64,000 bases of DNA from Mucilaginibacter_A sp965201005. Its GTDB lineage: Bacteria > Bacteroidota > Bacteroidia > Sphingobacteriales > Sphingobacteriaceae. Positions 25,503-35,061 of the stretch are shown here, one piece after another (the first letter of the stretch is position 1; every line of letters starts with the position of its first letter). The DNA lies in NCBI RefSeq assembly GCF_965201005.1, contig NZ_OZ241747.1, forward strand, positions 1,364,001 through 1,428,000, written 5' to 3'. A program made the position numbers and the translations under genes. The notes beneath the pieces were generated by a model. The model saw nothing but the letters and a program-made list of their open reading frames with translations, searched no databases and was not told the DNA's origin.

Positions 25503-26105
25503 ATGGAATATATTTTTGATTTTTCTGCTGATTATTTCCTTGAAGATGATGCTGTAACCCTTCGTCCGCTCACCGAAAACGATTACGCATTTTTACTTCC
25601 GTTTGCGCTGGATGAACCTGATTTATGGAAGTTTTCCCTGGTTAAAATAGCCGGGGCAGAAAACCTGCAAACTTATATTGCCGCTGCATTAAAAGCGCGT
25701 GAGGAAAAGAAAGAATATGCTTTTATTGTTTTTGATAAAAGGCAGCAAAAATATGCCGGCTGTACCCGTTTTTACGATATGCAACTGCAAAACCAAACCC
25801 TGCAATTGGGCTATACCTGGTACGGCAAAGCTTTTCAGGGAACGGGCTTGAACAAGCATTGCAAATTTCTGATGCTAAATTTTGCTTTTGACCAACTGAA
25901 AACAGAACGGGTAGAATTTAGGGCAGATTATGCCAATAAAAGAAGCATTGCGGCCATGCAAAGCCTGGGTTGCACGATAGAAGGCGTGTTGCGGAGCCAC
26001 GCGCCTTTGCCGTATGGCGGCAGGCGCAACACGATCATTTTGAGTATTTTGAAGGAGGAATGGAATGCGAATTTGAAATCAGATCTCCGGGAAAAATTGT
26101 TTTGA
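25503..26105 (+). CDS. GNAT-family N-acetyltransferase, RimJ/RimL-like
   Basis: 200 aa. Starts with VTLRPLTENDYAFLLPFALDE (the RimJ/L N-terminal strand-helix), and has LGYTWYGKAFQGTGLNKHC (acetyl-CoA pyrophosphate-binding loop region, about 102-120) and RVEFRADYANKRSIAAMQSLG near the C-terminus, where KRSI is written by the motif copy 25937-25948. NxxSxxxxxxLG is normal at this place in GNATs, so the motif fits the family constraint. Confidence 0.85.
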   Translation: MEYIFDFSADYFLEDDAVTLRPLTENDYAFLLPFALDEPDLWKFSLVKIAGAENLQTYIAAALKAREEKKEYAFIVFDKRQQKYAGCTRFYDMQLQNQTLQLGYTWYGKAFQGTGLNKHCKFLMLNFAFDQLKTERVEFRADYANKRSIAAMQSLGCTIEGVLRSHAPLPYGGRRNTIILSILKEEWNANLKSDLREKLF

Positions 26106-26132
26106 CCATATCACTTTAGATCAGAAAAATCC

Positions 26133-26660
26133 ATGTTCACCGAAAATCCGGTTATCCTCACCTTAAAAATCAATGCGGAAGCCGCAGCTTATTTTACAGA
26201 TTTACGTCGGCAAAACTTCCCGGCCGAACGCAATTACCTGGATGCACATTTAACTTTGTTCCATCATTTGCCGGGCAACCAGCCTGCAGTTTTTGAGTGG
26301 ATAAAAACAGTATCTGCACAAACCCGGCCGATGATGCTGCAAGTTGCGCAAGTGGTAAGCATTGGTGCGGGCGTTGCTTTTAAACTGGAGTGTGAAGCGT
26401 TAAAAAAATTGCATAAAAACATGCAGCAGCAATGGCAGCAATGGCTAACGCCGCAGGACAGGCAGGCAATTTGGCCGCACATCACCATTCAAAATAAAGT
26501 AAAACGGGAAGTTGCCATCGGGTTACAGCAAAAGTTGAGTGCCGGTTTTGAACCTTTTGAAGTTGAGGGTTTAGGGCTGAATGTTTTCGAATATCTAAAC
26601 GGTCCATGGAATTTGCTCGAAACCACTGATTTCATGCCGATAAAAGAAGCATCGGCATAA
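26133..26660 (+). CDS. 2'-5' RNA ligase family protein (2H phosphoesterase)
   Basis: 175 aa. Two HxT motifs about 80 residues apart, DAHLTLF (about 50) and WPHITIQ (about 115), form the two-histidine active site of the LigT/CPDase superfamily, acting on 2',3'-cyclic phosphates or RNA ends. The gene ends in PIKEASA-stop, written by motif copy 26641-26652, with another copy immediately beyond (26658-26669); a third copy (26302) codes WIKTVSAQT. Confidence 0.8.
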   Translation: MFTENPVILTLKINAEAAAYFTDLRRQNFPAERNYLDAHLTLFHHLPGNQPAVFEWIKTVSAQTRPMMLQVAQVVSIGAGVAFKLECEALKKLHKNMQQQWQQWLTPQDRQAIWPHITIQNKVKREVAIGLQQKLSAGFEPFEVEGLGLNVFEYLNGPWNLLETTDFMPIKEASA

Positions 26661-26676
26661 AAACAGCATTATAAAA

Positions 26677-27018
26677 TTATTTTTTCTGCGGATCGTGGCC
26701 CCAGTTTTTTAACGAATACAGCCAGTCTGTTTTGCTTACATCGCCGTGCGGCCGTTGCGCGCTGTGCCTGCTGATGTATGAAATTACTTTGTGGATGTGA
26801 TGAAAATCATCTTCGTTCAAATCCTGTTTTTTCATTTTCAGGATTTGTACAATATGTTTTGCAGATTTCCGGCCGATCGATTCGCCATCACCGCTGTCTT
26901 GCCCAACTGCTTTTGATTCATCGGTTTTCAGCCATTTTTCAATTTCCGAAGCCGACATGTTCACCAAATCCTCAAACTTATCGTAAGCTTCTTTTTTGTT
27001 TTCTTCAGAATAGGCCAT
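26677..27018 (-). CDS. DUF3140 domain protein
   Basis: 113 aa, hydrophilic and cytoplasmic. MAYSEENKKEAYDKFEDLVNM at the start (two readable parts EAYDKFEDLVNM and ASEIEKWL), GRKSAKHIVQIL and the C-terminal LKNWGHDP match DUF3140, sometimes labelled DNA-binding. No experimentally known function. Convergent with the 2H phosphoesterase, 16 bases between. Confidence 0.75.
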   Translation of the reverse strand: MAYSEENKKEAYDKFEDLVNMSASEIEKWLKTDESKAVGQDSGDGESIGRKSAKHIVQILKMKKQDLNEDDFHHIHKVISYISRHSAQRPHGDVSKTDWLYSLKNWGHDPQKK

Positions 27019-27093
27019 AAAAAGTAGTTTTCAAACTAAAACCCGGCACAAACCATAAAGTTTAAACCAATTTAATTTAGACTGAAAATCGCT

Positions 27094-29808
27094 TTACTGC
27101 ACTTTGTAACGATAATTCATGCGGCCGATGTTGCCGTCTTTATCAATCCCTTCGGCAATCACGCGGTAAGTTCCTTTCCCGTCCGAATTATAGTAATTAA
27201 AAGAAGCATTGCCTTTCTCGTCTGTCAGCACGCGCGGGTTCCAGTAAATCGTGCTGCGGTAATCTACGCCTTGCATCGTGCTGCGGGTAGCTTCATATTT
27301 GGGCGAATAAAAAACCCGGCTGGTGGTATAACCTTTTGGCACAAAAGTGACTTTTCCGGGGTTTGGGATCAGGTCCTGAATATCTTTCATGGACACTTTT
27401 TTGTGCACTACTTTTTTCATGTTCACCACCAAAACGCCGTTGGTGTTGTACGTACGGTTGATCCCGCTTAAATCATCCTTCAAAAATACTTCAATAGATT
27501 CTATTTCAGCCGATTGCAGACTGTTCAGGTAAGAAACATCAACCGGCATCCCGCCAACAAAAACCTGCACCGGCGTTTTGTTTCCGGCCTGATAATCCCG
27601 GCGCACATACAAATTGTTATCTACATAAGTTAAACCTAACAGACTGCCTTGCAAGCACGTTAAAAACAGCGCGCAATCCATCAAACGGCTGCCGGGAATC
27701 AACTGATCAGGGACCGTGCTCAAACCGGTTAAGGCCGGATAATCAATGTGGCTTGGCTTTTTGGCCTCAACCACACCTTTAATCACCACTTCTTTTAACG
27801 TACGGCCGTTAAAATATTGCTTTTTGCCATTTTGCAGATACACGTTCAGCGTACTGTCGATATTTAAAATTTCATCAGGCTGCTGCGGGTTTTTGTTAAC
27901 GGCCTGCGCTGCTGTTCCGCTTAAAGTAATCATCATGTTCCGGTTTCCCGAGCTTCCGCCAGCAGTCAGGATCACTTTGGAAGAATCCCGGACCAGCAAC
28001 TTCGGGAAATTAAAAACACCATCCGCGCCGGTAACCACCTGTGTGCTGAAATTATGGTCAGGCACCTGCAGCTTAACCACGCCTCGGGCCAGCGGCAAAC
28101 CGGTCAAATCCCGAAGTGTCCCGGTGATGTCAATGCCTGCTTCCGGATAAAAAGTAATTTGGGGCGAAGTGCCGGCCAGGATCATTTGATAATTAAAACG
28201 GCGATAACCCTGCGTCAGCATCAGCACATCCAGATCGGCAGCGGTTTTTTCATTGGGGTTTTTAAAGTAATAATTCGGTTTCTCGATATAACCTTTCAAA
28301 TCGGAAGTGAGCAAAAGATCGGTCAAAATGGTGGTTTCCGCATTTTCATCAAACGGGATTTTGCTTTCATCAATAACCGCAACGGATATATTGGCTTCCG
28401 AAGGCACTTCTTTATTTTTGGCACTTACGTTGATTTTTACTTTCTCACGCGTAACGTATGCTGTTTTTACCGAACTTAAATTGATGCCCAACTGATCATG
28501 ATGCTGGATAAAAGCAATACGCTCGGCAACGGGATGGCCATCCGCAGAAAACAAAGTTAGCTGAACGATGCCCGTCGGGAACTTAGTTTTCGGGATTGAA
28601 GCACTGTAAACCAAAGCCTGCAAACCTGTTTTGGCCGCATAACAAATGATGCCGCCACTTCGCGCAATAATGTAAAAACCTTTGTTTTGATTTTTTTTAA
28701 AGAAAGCATCATTGGCCAAAATCCGCAGTAAAATGTTGTTTTCATCGGCATTGTTCACACTGATGCTGATGCCTTCGGTTGCTGCTTTTGGCAGGTTGAA
28801 CGCTGCTTTTGAGCCATCTGCAAAAACAAGATTGGCACGATAAGTTTTCCCTGCTTCCGGTATCAGCATAAAAGTGCCCATCCCTAAGCCTGATGCGGAT
28901 AATTCGGCCACGGTTTTATTGTCATTATCAACCACGCTTCCTTTTGCACCAATACCCAAACCATTGCCAGCCAGTGCTTTAAAAGCTATTTTTGTATTGA
29001 TGCCGGTAATGAGTTCACCGCCTTCCGGAAAAAACTGAACATCGGGTGTTGCCGTTGCCGTGCGTAAAGAAAAAGTGCTGGTAACGGATTTTTTATCATT
29101 CGTGATTTCCGTGAACAAAGTTCCGGCCGCAAGTGCCGTTCCGGATTTGCTGCTGATGCTAATCGGCAGGAAACCGTTTTGATCGGTAGTGCCTTTGCCT
29201 TTTGCAACGGTTTCGTAATCTACTTCTACATGCCAGCTTACTTTTTTATTGGCATAAGGGGCACCGTTTCCGTCTTTGTAATAAATACCGGCGTTGGCTT
29301 TGGCCTGATCTTTTGTTGCGCCCGAAAAAGAAATTTTGGTAAGTACTGTATTGTCCACCAAATCGCCGATGGCAATGTTTTTATTGAAAAAATAGTCCGG
29401 GTCATAGTTGCGCATGTAGTTTGTGTACGCGCGGACATGATAATTGCCCTGTTTGTAAACCAGCGGCTGCACGGTAATATCGCCGGAAGCCGTACTGTTT
29501 ATGACCGGTAATTTTATGCTTTCCACCAACGAGTCCCGGCTGGTATAAACATCTACATAAACAATTTTGCTAAGCGGGGAAGGTTCGTGCAAACCTGCTG
29601 TAACATAAGCTTTAAACCAAATGGTATCGCCAACGGCATAATAAGGTTTGTCAAAATGGAGATATACTTTTTCTATCGGATGACCATCTGTAAACTTGGC
29701 CGTTTTGGTGATAATGGCGTTTAAGCTAACGGTATCCTGGGCAAAAAGAAAATGACCGGAAAAAGAGCAGCAAATTAGGGTAAATAGTAAAAACCTGGCC
29801 AAGCGCAT
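27094..29808 (-). CDS. Macroglobulin-like/TonB-plug surface protein
   Basis: 904 aa with signal peptide (FLLFTLICCSFSGHFLFAQ). N-terminal MG2-like beta-sandwich (EKVYLHFDKPYYAVGDTIWF, about 42-61), a bacterial alpha-2-macroglobulin hallmark, then Ig-like repeats, a carboxypeptidase-regulatory-like segment (GTLRDLTGLPLARGVVKL, about 560), a TonB-plug-like domain (about 690-790) and a C-terminal FNYYNSDGKGTYRVIAEG. No beta-barrel follows, so it is not a full receptor. Common in Bacteroidota as a lone outer-envelope protein of unknown role. Motif copy 27198 codes NASF near the C-terminus. Confidence 0.8.
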   Translation of the reverse strand: MRLARFLLFTLICCSFSGHFLFAQDTVSLNAIITKTAKFTDGHPIEKVYLHFDKPYYAVGDTIWFKAYVTAGLHEPSPLSKIVYVDVYTSRDSLVESIKLPVINSTASGDITVQPLVYKQGNYHVRAYTNYMRNYDPDYFFNKNIAIGDLVDNTVLTKISFSGATKDQAKANAGIYYKDGNGAPYANKKVSWHVEVDYETVAKGKGTTDQNGFLPISISSKSGTALAAGTLFTEITNDKKSVTSTFSLRTATATPDVQFFPEGGELITGINTKIAFKALAGNGLGIGAKGSVVDNDNKTVAELSASGLGMGTFMLIPEAGKTYRANLVFADGSKAAFNLPKAATEGISISVNNADENNILLRILANDAFFKKNQNKGFYIIARSGGIICYAAKTGLQALVYSASIPKTKFPTGIVQLTLFSADGHPVAERIAFIQHHDQLGINLSSVKTAYVTREKVKINVSAKNKEVPSEANISVAVIDESKIPFDENAETTILTDLLLTSDLKGYIEKPNYYFKNPNEKTAADLDVLMLTQGYRRFNYQMILAGTSPQITFYPEAGIDITGTLRDLTGLPLARGVVKLQVPDHNFSTQVVTGADGVFNFPKLLVRDSSKVILTAGGSSGNRNMMITLSGTAAQAVNKNPQQPDEILNIDSTLNVYLQNGKKQYFNGRTLKEVVIKGVVEAKKPSHIDYPALTGLSTVPDQLIPGSRLMDCALFLTCLQGSLLGLTYVDNNLYVRRDYQAGNKTPVQVFVGGMPVDVSYLNSLQSAEIESIEVFLKDDLSGINRTYNTNGVLVVNMKKVVHKKVSMKDIQDLIPNPGKVTFVPKGYTTSRVFYSPKYEATRSTMQGVDYRSTIYWNPRVLTDEKGNASFNYYNSDGKGTYRVIAEGIDKDGNIGRMNYRYKVQ

Positions 29809-30351
29809 AGTTGAGTTAATGTTTAAAAAAGAAGGCTAAATATAACTATTAACGCCAGGCATCGGCATAAGCGTGTTTAAATTAACAATTTTTATGTTTT
29901 GGGCGATGCTGTTTTTAGGGGGTAAAAACTGGGCAACTGGTTCAGATTTTCATAACAAGAAAATAAATCTGTTTTTATATCGACTTGTAGCTTTATAATG
30001 TCCGATCAGTACCTGATTATTTGTCGGGTTAGTCTCTATAACCAAAATCTTCTCCTGTAAGGATTTCGGTTTTCTTTTTTTGCTTATGGCCTGTTTAAGA
30101 TTTGTTTAATATGGGTAGATACTTCTTTTACTTATGTAAAAAATGGCAAGTTTTTAAATAAAATTGACGCAAACGTTAAATTTTATAGGGTAAAAGAAGC
30201 ATTACATTTTTTTGGATTTTAATTCTAAACAGGCTTTAAGAATTGTTTCCGCATCTTTTTATAAAGAAACCTCAAAAAAACTTTGAATGGAACAAAAATA
30301 GCGCAAACCATCGTCTGCGCCATTTTTAGGTAGATAAAAGAAGTAATTTTA
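29809..30351. other. 543-bp gene-free stretch
   Basis: Holds a solo motif copy (29905-29916, TAAAAACAGCAT class), composite element C (30088-30235) and a degenerate copy TAAAAGAAGTAA (30335-30346) 6 bases from the glutamine synthetase stop. About 30000-30085 is ordinary-looking sequence in which I see neither ORF nor tRNA; a small RNA cannot be excluded. Confidence 0.6.
30088..30235. repeat. Composite ~150-bp inverted element, copy C (best preserved)
   Basis: Left outer arm GGCCTGTTTA (30088-30097), inner copies 30119-30130 (ATACTTCTTTTA) and 30191-30202 (TAAAAGAAGCAT), right outer arm TAAACAGGCT (30226-30235). Spacings 33 and 35 bases. Outer arms complementary over 9 of 10 bases. Confidence 0.88.
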
Positions 30352-31407
30352 TTAAGCAAATTCAGATTCTGCAAAAGCTGCAACCTGATCTTCAACAGTT
30401 TTGTCTGCAGATTTTACTGTTTTTACAATCCGTGCAGCTACTTTGTAAGGATCTGCGGCAGAATTCGGACGACGGTCTTCCAGGTAGCCGTACCAGCCAC
30501 GTTCTACCGTTGCCAGCGGGATCCGGATTGATGCGCCACGATCAGAAATCCCATAACTGAAATCGTAGATAGAAGCGGTTTCGTGTTTTCCGGTCAAACG
30601 CTGCTCATTATCAGCACCATAAACCTCAATATGTTCTTTTACGACCGGGCGGAAAGCTTCGCAGATATTATCGTAAACATCTTTTTTTCCGGCAGTCCGC
30701 AAAGCCGTGTTAGAAAAATTGGCGTGCATCCCGGAACCGTTCCAATCCAAAGTGCCCAGCGGTTTGCAATGCCAGTTGATGGCAACGCCGGATTTTTCAC
30801 CTAATCTTTCCAGCAAGTACCGGGCAATCCAAATCTGGTCTCCGGCTTCTTTGGCACCTTTTGCAAAAATCTGGAACTCCCATTGCCCGGCCGCTACTTC
30901 TGCATTAATCCCTTCCACATTTAAGCCGGCATCCAGACAGATGTCCAAATGTTCCTCTACTATGTCTCTGCCGAAAGCATTTTGCGCGCCAACAGAGCAG
31001 TAATATTGACCTTGCGGGGTAGGATAACCATTGACCGGGAAACCAAGCGGTTTGTTAGTTTCCGGGTTCCACAAAAAATATTCCTGTTCAAAACCAAACC
31101 AGAAATCGTTGTCGTCGTCATCAATTAAAGCACGTCCGTTTGATGGATGCGCTTTACCGTCAGCCGTTAAAACTTCACACATCACTAAGTAAGCTTCACG
31201 TCTTTCCGGGTCTTTGCAAATGAAAACCGGTTTCAACAAACAATCAGACGAACCGCCCGGAGCTTGTTCGGTAGATGAGCCATCAAAACTCCACATGGCA
31301 CAATCTTCTAATTTTCCACTAAAATCTTTTTCGATTTTGGTTTTGCTGCGAAGGCTTTGTGTTGGTTTGTAGCCATCGAGCCAAATGTATTCTAATTTTG
31401 CCGCCAT
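30352..31407 (-). CDS. Glutamine synthetase type II (GSII, beta-grasp type)
   Basis: 351 aa, the short length of eukaryotic-type GSII rather than GlnA. N-terminal beta-grasp EYIWLDGYKPTQSLRSKTK, WSFDGSSTEQAPG (substrate loop), FGFEQEYFLW (metal/ATP Glu), NAEVAAGQWEFQ, GSGMHANFS and a C-terminal RIPLATVERGWYGYLEDRRPNSAADPY in readable parts RRPNSAADPY. Makes glutamine from glutamate, ammonia and ATP. The ammonium transporter lies immediately upstream on the same strand, a nitrogen-assimilation pair. A motif copy (31416-31427) ends 8 bases before the start. Confidence 0.93.
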   Translation of the reverse strand: MAAKLEYIWLDGYKPTQSLRSKTKIEKDFSGKLEDCAMWSFDGSSTEQAPGGSSDCLLKPVFICKDPERREAYLVMCEVLTADGKAHPSNGRALIDDDDNDFWFGFEQEYFLWNPETNKPLGFPVNGYPTPQGQYYCSVGAQNAFGRDIVEEHLDICLDAGLNVEGINAEVAAGQWEFQIFAKGAKEAGDQIWIARYLLERLGEKSGVAINWHCKPLGTLDWNGSGMHANFSNTALRTAGKKDVYDNICEAFRPVVKEHIEVYGADNEQRLTGKHETASIYDFSYGISDRGASIRIPLATVERGWYGYLEDRRPNSAADPYKVAARIVKTVKSADKTVEDQVAAFAESEFA

Positions 31408-31445
31408 TTTGATTAATACTGTTTTTATCGGTGTAATTTCAAAAT

Positions 31446-31453
31446 CAAATTTA
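31446..31453 (-). promoter_or_regulatory. Candidate -7 box for glutamine synthetase
   Basis: On the minus strand TAAATTTG fits TAnnTTTG, 38 bases before the ATG at 31407. The expected TTTG 19 bases further upstream is not clear; the surrounding 274-bp gap (31408-31681) is very AT-rich and also contains motif copies at 31416 and 31664. Confidence 0.3.
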
Positions 31454-31681
31454 GTATCTTACAATATAATATAAAATTAATATTGAGAATGAATTAAATT
31501 TTTAAGAAACTTTTTATAAAAGTGTACTTTTTGTTTAAAAAACCTTGTTTAAAAAATTATTTAGCTACCTTTTTTAACGATTTTTTAATTTGAAATTATG
31601 TTATTTTGATTAAATCTTAAGAAAACGAAAACCCCAAATCCATTTTTTGTCAAATTTATCCGGTAAAAGAAGCATTCAGGC

Positions 31682-32989
31682 CTAAAGCTCTTCATCGTGC
31701 TGGCTTTGATCCAAACCAATCAGTTCATCATCCAAACAAACCCGTAACGGTGTAATAGCATTGGTAACGCGCAGCAATATTACCGAGCCAAAAAAAGCAA
31801 AAACAGAAACACCGATCAAAGCCAGCAGGTGAACCATAAAAAGGTGTGTTTCACCATAAAACAGGCCGTTTCCGGTGGTGTTGCCCGGGTTGACAGCTTT
31901 GTTGGCAAACACGCCGGTAAGTACCATGCCCACCATACCGCCAACACCATGACAGGGGAAAACATCCAGTGTATCATCAATATTTGTTCTGGAACGCCAG
32001 ATCACGACCAGGTTGCTTACCACGGCGGCCACGATCCCGATCACTAAAGAATGTGCCACGGTAACATAGCCCGCAGCAGGCGTAATGGCCACCAAACCTA
32101 CAACGGCACCGATACAGGCACCCATGGCAGACGGTTTTTTCCCGCGCGACATATCAAAAAATATCCACGACATGGCTGCCGCGGCAGAAGCGGTTGTTGT
32201 GGTTGCCAAAGCGGTTGCAGCCAAAGCATTTGCGCCGCCGGCAGAACCTGCATTAAACCCAAACCAGCCAAACCACAGCAAACCGGTCCCTAAAATTACG
32301 TAGCTGATCCTGGCTGGTGTATGATCGGGCTGGTTGCGCTGTTTTAAATACATGGCAGAAGCCAAGGCTGCCCAGCCGGCCGACATGTGCACAACGGTTC
32401 CGCCGGCAAAATCAAGCACTCCTGCTTTAAACATAATGCCGTCCGGATGCCAGGTGGCGTGTGCAAGCGGTGCGTAAATAAAGATGATAAAAAGCGTGAT
32501 AAAAATAAGGTAAGAGTTAAACCGGATCCGTTCTGCGAAAGCCCCGGTGATTAATGCCGGTGTAATTACCGCAAACTTGAGCTGGAACATAGCGAACAAA
32601 ATCAGCGGAATGGTTGGCATCAGGCCCCAGCTGCTGTTCCCAAGCGTGCCCTTCATTAAAAAATACGTTGCGGGATTACCAACAATCCCATGAAAATCCT
32701 CACCAAAAGCCAGGCTAAAACCAAAAACTACCCAGATAACGGTAATTAAACCCATACACGACAAGCTTTGCAGCATAGTAGAAATCACATTTTTTTTGCG
32801 CACCATGCCACCGTAAAAAAAGGCCAGTCCGGGTGTCATCACCAAAACAAGTGCGGTAGATATCAACATCCAAGCCGTGTCTCCGGTATCAATTTTTGCA
32901 TCTTTTACATTGGTTAAATGCACAGAACTGCCAATAAGGGCAATAATCATCACAATCAGCAGCAGGATAAACGGTACTGTTTTTTTCAT
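31682..32989 (-). CDS. amt: Ammonium transporter (Amt family)
   Basis: 435 aa from ATG 32989 (KKTVPFILLLIVMIIALIGSS signal-like first helix; upstream in-frame codons are unlikely to be used). Eleven further hydrophobic helices follow. Family signatures: FYGGMVRKKN, AMFQLKFAVITPALITGAFAER in readable parts FAVITPALITGAFAER, GGTVVHMSAGWAAL, FGFNAGSAGGANALAA and DDTLDVFPCHGVGGMVGM with the twin-His pore residues. Imports NH4+/NH3; a PII (GlnK) gene, frequent next to amt, is not visible. Paired with GSII downstream. Confidence 0.94.
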   Translation of the reverse strand: MKKTVPFILLLIVMIIALIGSSVHLTNVKDAKIDTGDTAWMLISTALVLVMTPGLAFFYGGMVRKKNVISTMLQSLSCMGLITVIWVVFGFSLAFGEDFHGIVGNPATYFLMKGTLGNSSWGLMPTIPLILFAMFQLKFAVITPALITGAFAERIRFNSYLIFITLFIIFIYAPLAHATWHPDGIMFKAGVLDFAGGTVVHMSAGWAALASAMYLKQRNQPDHTPARISYVILGTGLLWFGWFGFNAGSAGGANALAATALATTTTASAAAAMSWIFFDMSRGKKPSAMGACIGAVVGLVAITPAAGYVTVAHSLVIGIVAAVVSNLVVIWRSRTNIDDTLDVFPCHGVGGMVGMVLTGVFANKAVNPGNTTGNGLFYGETHLFMVHLLALIGVSVFAFFGSVILLRVTNAITPLRVCLDDELIGLDQSQHDEEL

Positions 32990-33227
32990 TATAAATTTTA
33001 GTAGATTTTTGTGCCGCAATCTATAATAATTCAAACATTTATTTTAATTTTTGAAAAATAAAAACGGTTTTAATGAGAAATTTAGATTCTATCTTAACTT
33101 TTATTGAAAATCATATAATTTTTAAAGATTAAAACCTTGATTTTTAAAATATTTTGAAATTAACCCAACGTTAAAATTTATTTCGCAAAACGGCATCACA
33201 AATTTTTATGCTTTGTGTTGAAGCTTT

Positions 33228-33959
33228 ATGTTGAAAAAAACACTGATAAAAGAAGCATTCCTGTTTCCGTTGCTGATGGTTTTAACGGCCTGCGCCCAAC
33301 CAAAACCTGCAGCGCAAAACCAGGGTTACACACAAAAAACAGCTGATGCAGATGGTACGGGCAAAGTGTATTTTGGCCGCGAAATAGCGACTGTAATGGG
33401 TGCGGCCGGTGCAGACTGGCTGGAGCGCAACAACCGTAATCAGGAAGAAAATACGGAACTGGCAATCAATAAAATGCCTTTAAAAAGTAATTCGGTAGTG
33501 GCCGATATTGGTGCCGGAACCGGTTATTATACTTTCCGGATTGCCGCAAAAGTACCGCAGGGGAAGGTTTTTGCGGTAGATGTGCAGCACGAATTTATCA
33601 CTTACCTCAACCAAAAGAAAAAAGAACTGAACGCGCAGAATGTGCAGGTGATAAAAGGTACGGAAACGTCGCCCGATTTGCCCGAAAATACGGTTGACCT
33701 GGCTTTTATGGTGGATGTTTACCACGAGCTTTTATACCCGCACGAGGTTTTACAATCGCTGCGGAAAGCTTTGAAGCCAGACGGAAAATTGCTTTTGCTG
33801 GAATACCGGGCCGAAGATCCGGCAATTGCCATCAAAGAACTGCATAAAATGACTGTTGCGCAGGTGAACAAGGAAATGGCCGCAAACGGATTCAAACTGA
33901 TTGACCGGAAAGAGTTTTTGCCGATACAGCATTTTTTGCTTTACCAGAAAACAGATTGA
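33228..33959 (+). CDS. Exported class I SAM-dependent methyltransferase-like lipoprotein
   Basis: 243 aa. N-terminus LKKTLIKEAFLFPLLMVLTAC is a lipoprotein signal (Cys about residue 22), of which LIKEAF is written by motif copy 33247-33258. Then motif I VVADIGAGTGYYTFRIA (about 87-103), VFAVDVQHEF and DVYHELLYPHE with LLLEYRAEDP. SAM is not known to be available outside the cytoplasm, so exported members of this common family are puzzling. Substrate unknown. Confidence 0.78.
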   Translation: MLKKTLIKEAFLFPLLMVLTACAQPKPAAQNQGYTQKTADADGTGKVYFGREIATVMGAAGADWLERNNRNQEENTELAINKMPLKSNSVVADIGAGTGYYTFRIAAKVPQGKVFAVDVQHEFITYLNQKKKELNAQNVQVIKGTETSPDLPENTVDLAFMVDVYHELLYPHEVLQSLRKALKPDGKLLLLEYRAEDPAIAIKELHKMTVAQVNKEMAANGFKLIDRKEFLPIQHFLLYQKTD

Positions 33960-33979
33960 TCAACCCAAAAAATACCTTA

Positions 33980-34048
33980 TAAAAGAAGCATTGCCTGCTC
34001 CCTCTCTTTTGAAGAGGGTTGGGGTGAAACTGCTTCTTTTATCACCTG
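33980..34048. repeat. Motif copies flanking a second repeat family
   Basis: TAAAAGAAGCAT at 33980-33991 and CTGCTTCTTTTA (one mismatch) at 34030-34041 bracket CTCTCTTTTGAAGAGGG (about 34000-34018) followed by TTGGGGTGA. A related hairpin-like sequence, CTTTTCTTTTGGAGAGGG then TTTGGGTGAGG, is at 38671-38700, also just after a motif copy. Confidence 0.75.
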
Positions 34049-34066
34049 AAAATCAAGCTGAATAAT

Positions 34067-35050
34067 ATGAACTACAGAAATTTTAAAAATAAGGAAATTG
34101 CCGAAGTTGGCCTCGGGACATGGCAGTTGGGCGGTGCCGATTGGGGAAATGTGGATGAAGATGTAGCCCTGCAAATTTTGCAAACTTACGTTGATGCCGG
34201 TGGAAATTTTATTGATACGGCCGATGTTTACGGCATGGGCATCAGCGAAAAGATTATTGGCAGGTTTTTAAAACTGCAGACCAAGCCGTTGTTTGTGGCC
34301 ACAAAATTAGGCCGCCGGTCTGATGCGCCAAATGGCTGGCCGCAAAATTTTACCTATGATCTGATGCGGAAACAGGTGGAAGATTCGCTGTATCATCTGG
34401 GCCAATCGCGTTTGTTTTTAGAGCAGTTGCATTGCATCCCAACGGAAGAAATGAAAAACGGCAAAGTGTTTAACAATTTACGCCATCTAAAAGATGAAGG
34501 TTTGCTATCAAACTGGGGCGCAAGTGTGGAAACTTCCGAAGAAGCGTTGATTTGTTTGGGTCAGGAGGGTTTGGCTTCGTTACAAATCATTTTTAACCTT
34601 TTCCGCCAGCACGTTGCAGATGAAATTTTTGAAAAAGCCGCTGCAAAAGGGGTCGCGCTGATTGTACGTGTGCCGCTGGCCAGCGGTTTGCTTACAGGCA
34701 AGTTTGATGAAAATACCGCTTTCGGCGAAAAAGACCACCGTAATTTTAATGCGGACGGCGAAGCTTTTAATGCAGGCGAAACGTTTTCGGGGATTGAGTT
34801 TAAGCAGGGAATCCGGTTTTCCAAAGAAATACAAAACCTGCTGCCGGATGACCGGATGGCGCAATGGGCAATCCGCTGGGTTTTGGATCATCCGCAGGTA
34901 ACAACCGTTATCCCGGGCGCATCAAAAGTTTCGCAGGTAAAAAGTAATGTAGCAGCTTCGGGTTTGCAGCCTTTATCCGCAGCAACGCACAAAAAACTAA
35001 GGAGGCTTTATGATGAGGAAATTCAGGGTGCCATCCGCGGTCATTACTGA
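34067..35050 (+). CDS. Aldo/keto reductase
   Basis: 327 aa. GLGTWQLGGADWG at the N-terminus, GNFIDTADVYGMGISEKIIG (catalytic Asp/Tyr, about 45-64), VATKLGRRS (catalytic Lys, about 86), and late VTTVIPGASKVSQVKSN (NADPH-binding, about 281-297). TIM-barrel NADPH-dependent reductase of the YdjG/Tas-like type; carbonyl substrate unknown. Separated from the convergent TonB receptor by a strong terminator. Confidence 0.88.
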   Translation: MNYRNFKNKEIAEVGLGTWQLGGADWGNVDEDVALQILQTYVDAGGNFIDTADVYGMGISEKIIGRFLKLQTKPLFVATKLGRRSDAPNGWPQNFTYDLMRKQVEDSLYHLGQSRLFLEQLHCIPTEEMKNGKVFNNLRHLKDEGLLSNWGASVETSEEALICLGQEGLASLQIIFNLFRQHVADEIFEKAAAKGVALIVRVPLASGLLTGKFDENTAFGEKDHRNFNADGEAFNAGETFSGIEFKQGIRFSKEIQNLLPDDRMAQWAIRWVLDHPQVTTVIPGASKVSQVKSNVAASGLQPLSAATHKKLRRLYDEEIQGAIRGHY

Positions 35051-35061
35051 TTTTTATCCGA

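Noticed and set aside
28695..28711. TTAAAGAAAGCATCA in the macroglobulin-like gene as a motif copy
   Set aside because: Has an inserted A within the core and codes an unrelated peptide; likely coincidence.
30000..30085. tRNA or known riboswitch in the gap before the glutamine synthetase
   Set aside because: No cloverleaf, T-loop consensus or recognisable aptamer sequence could be found by eye.
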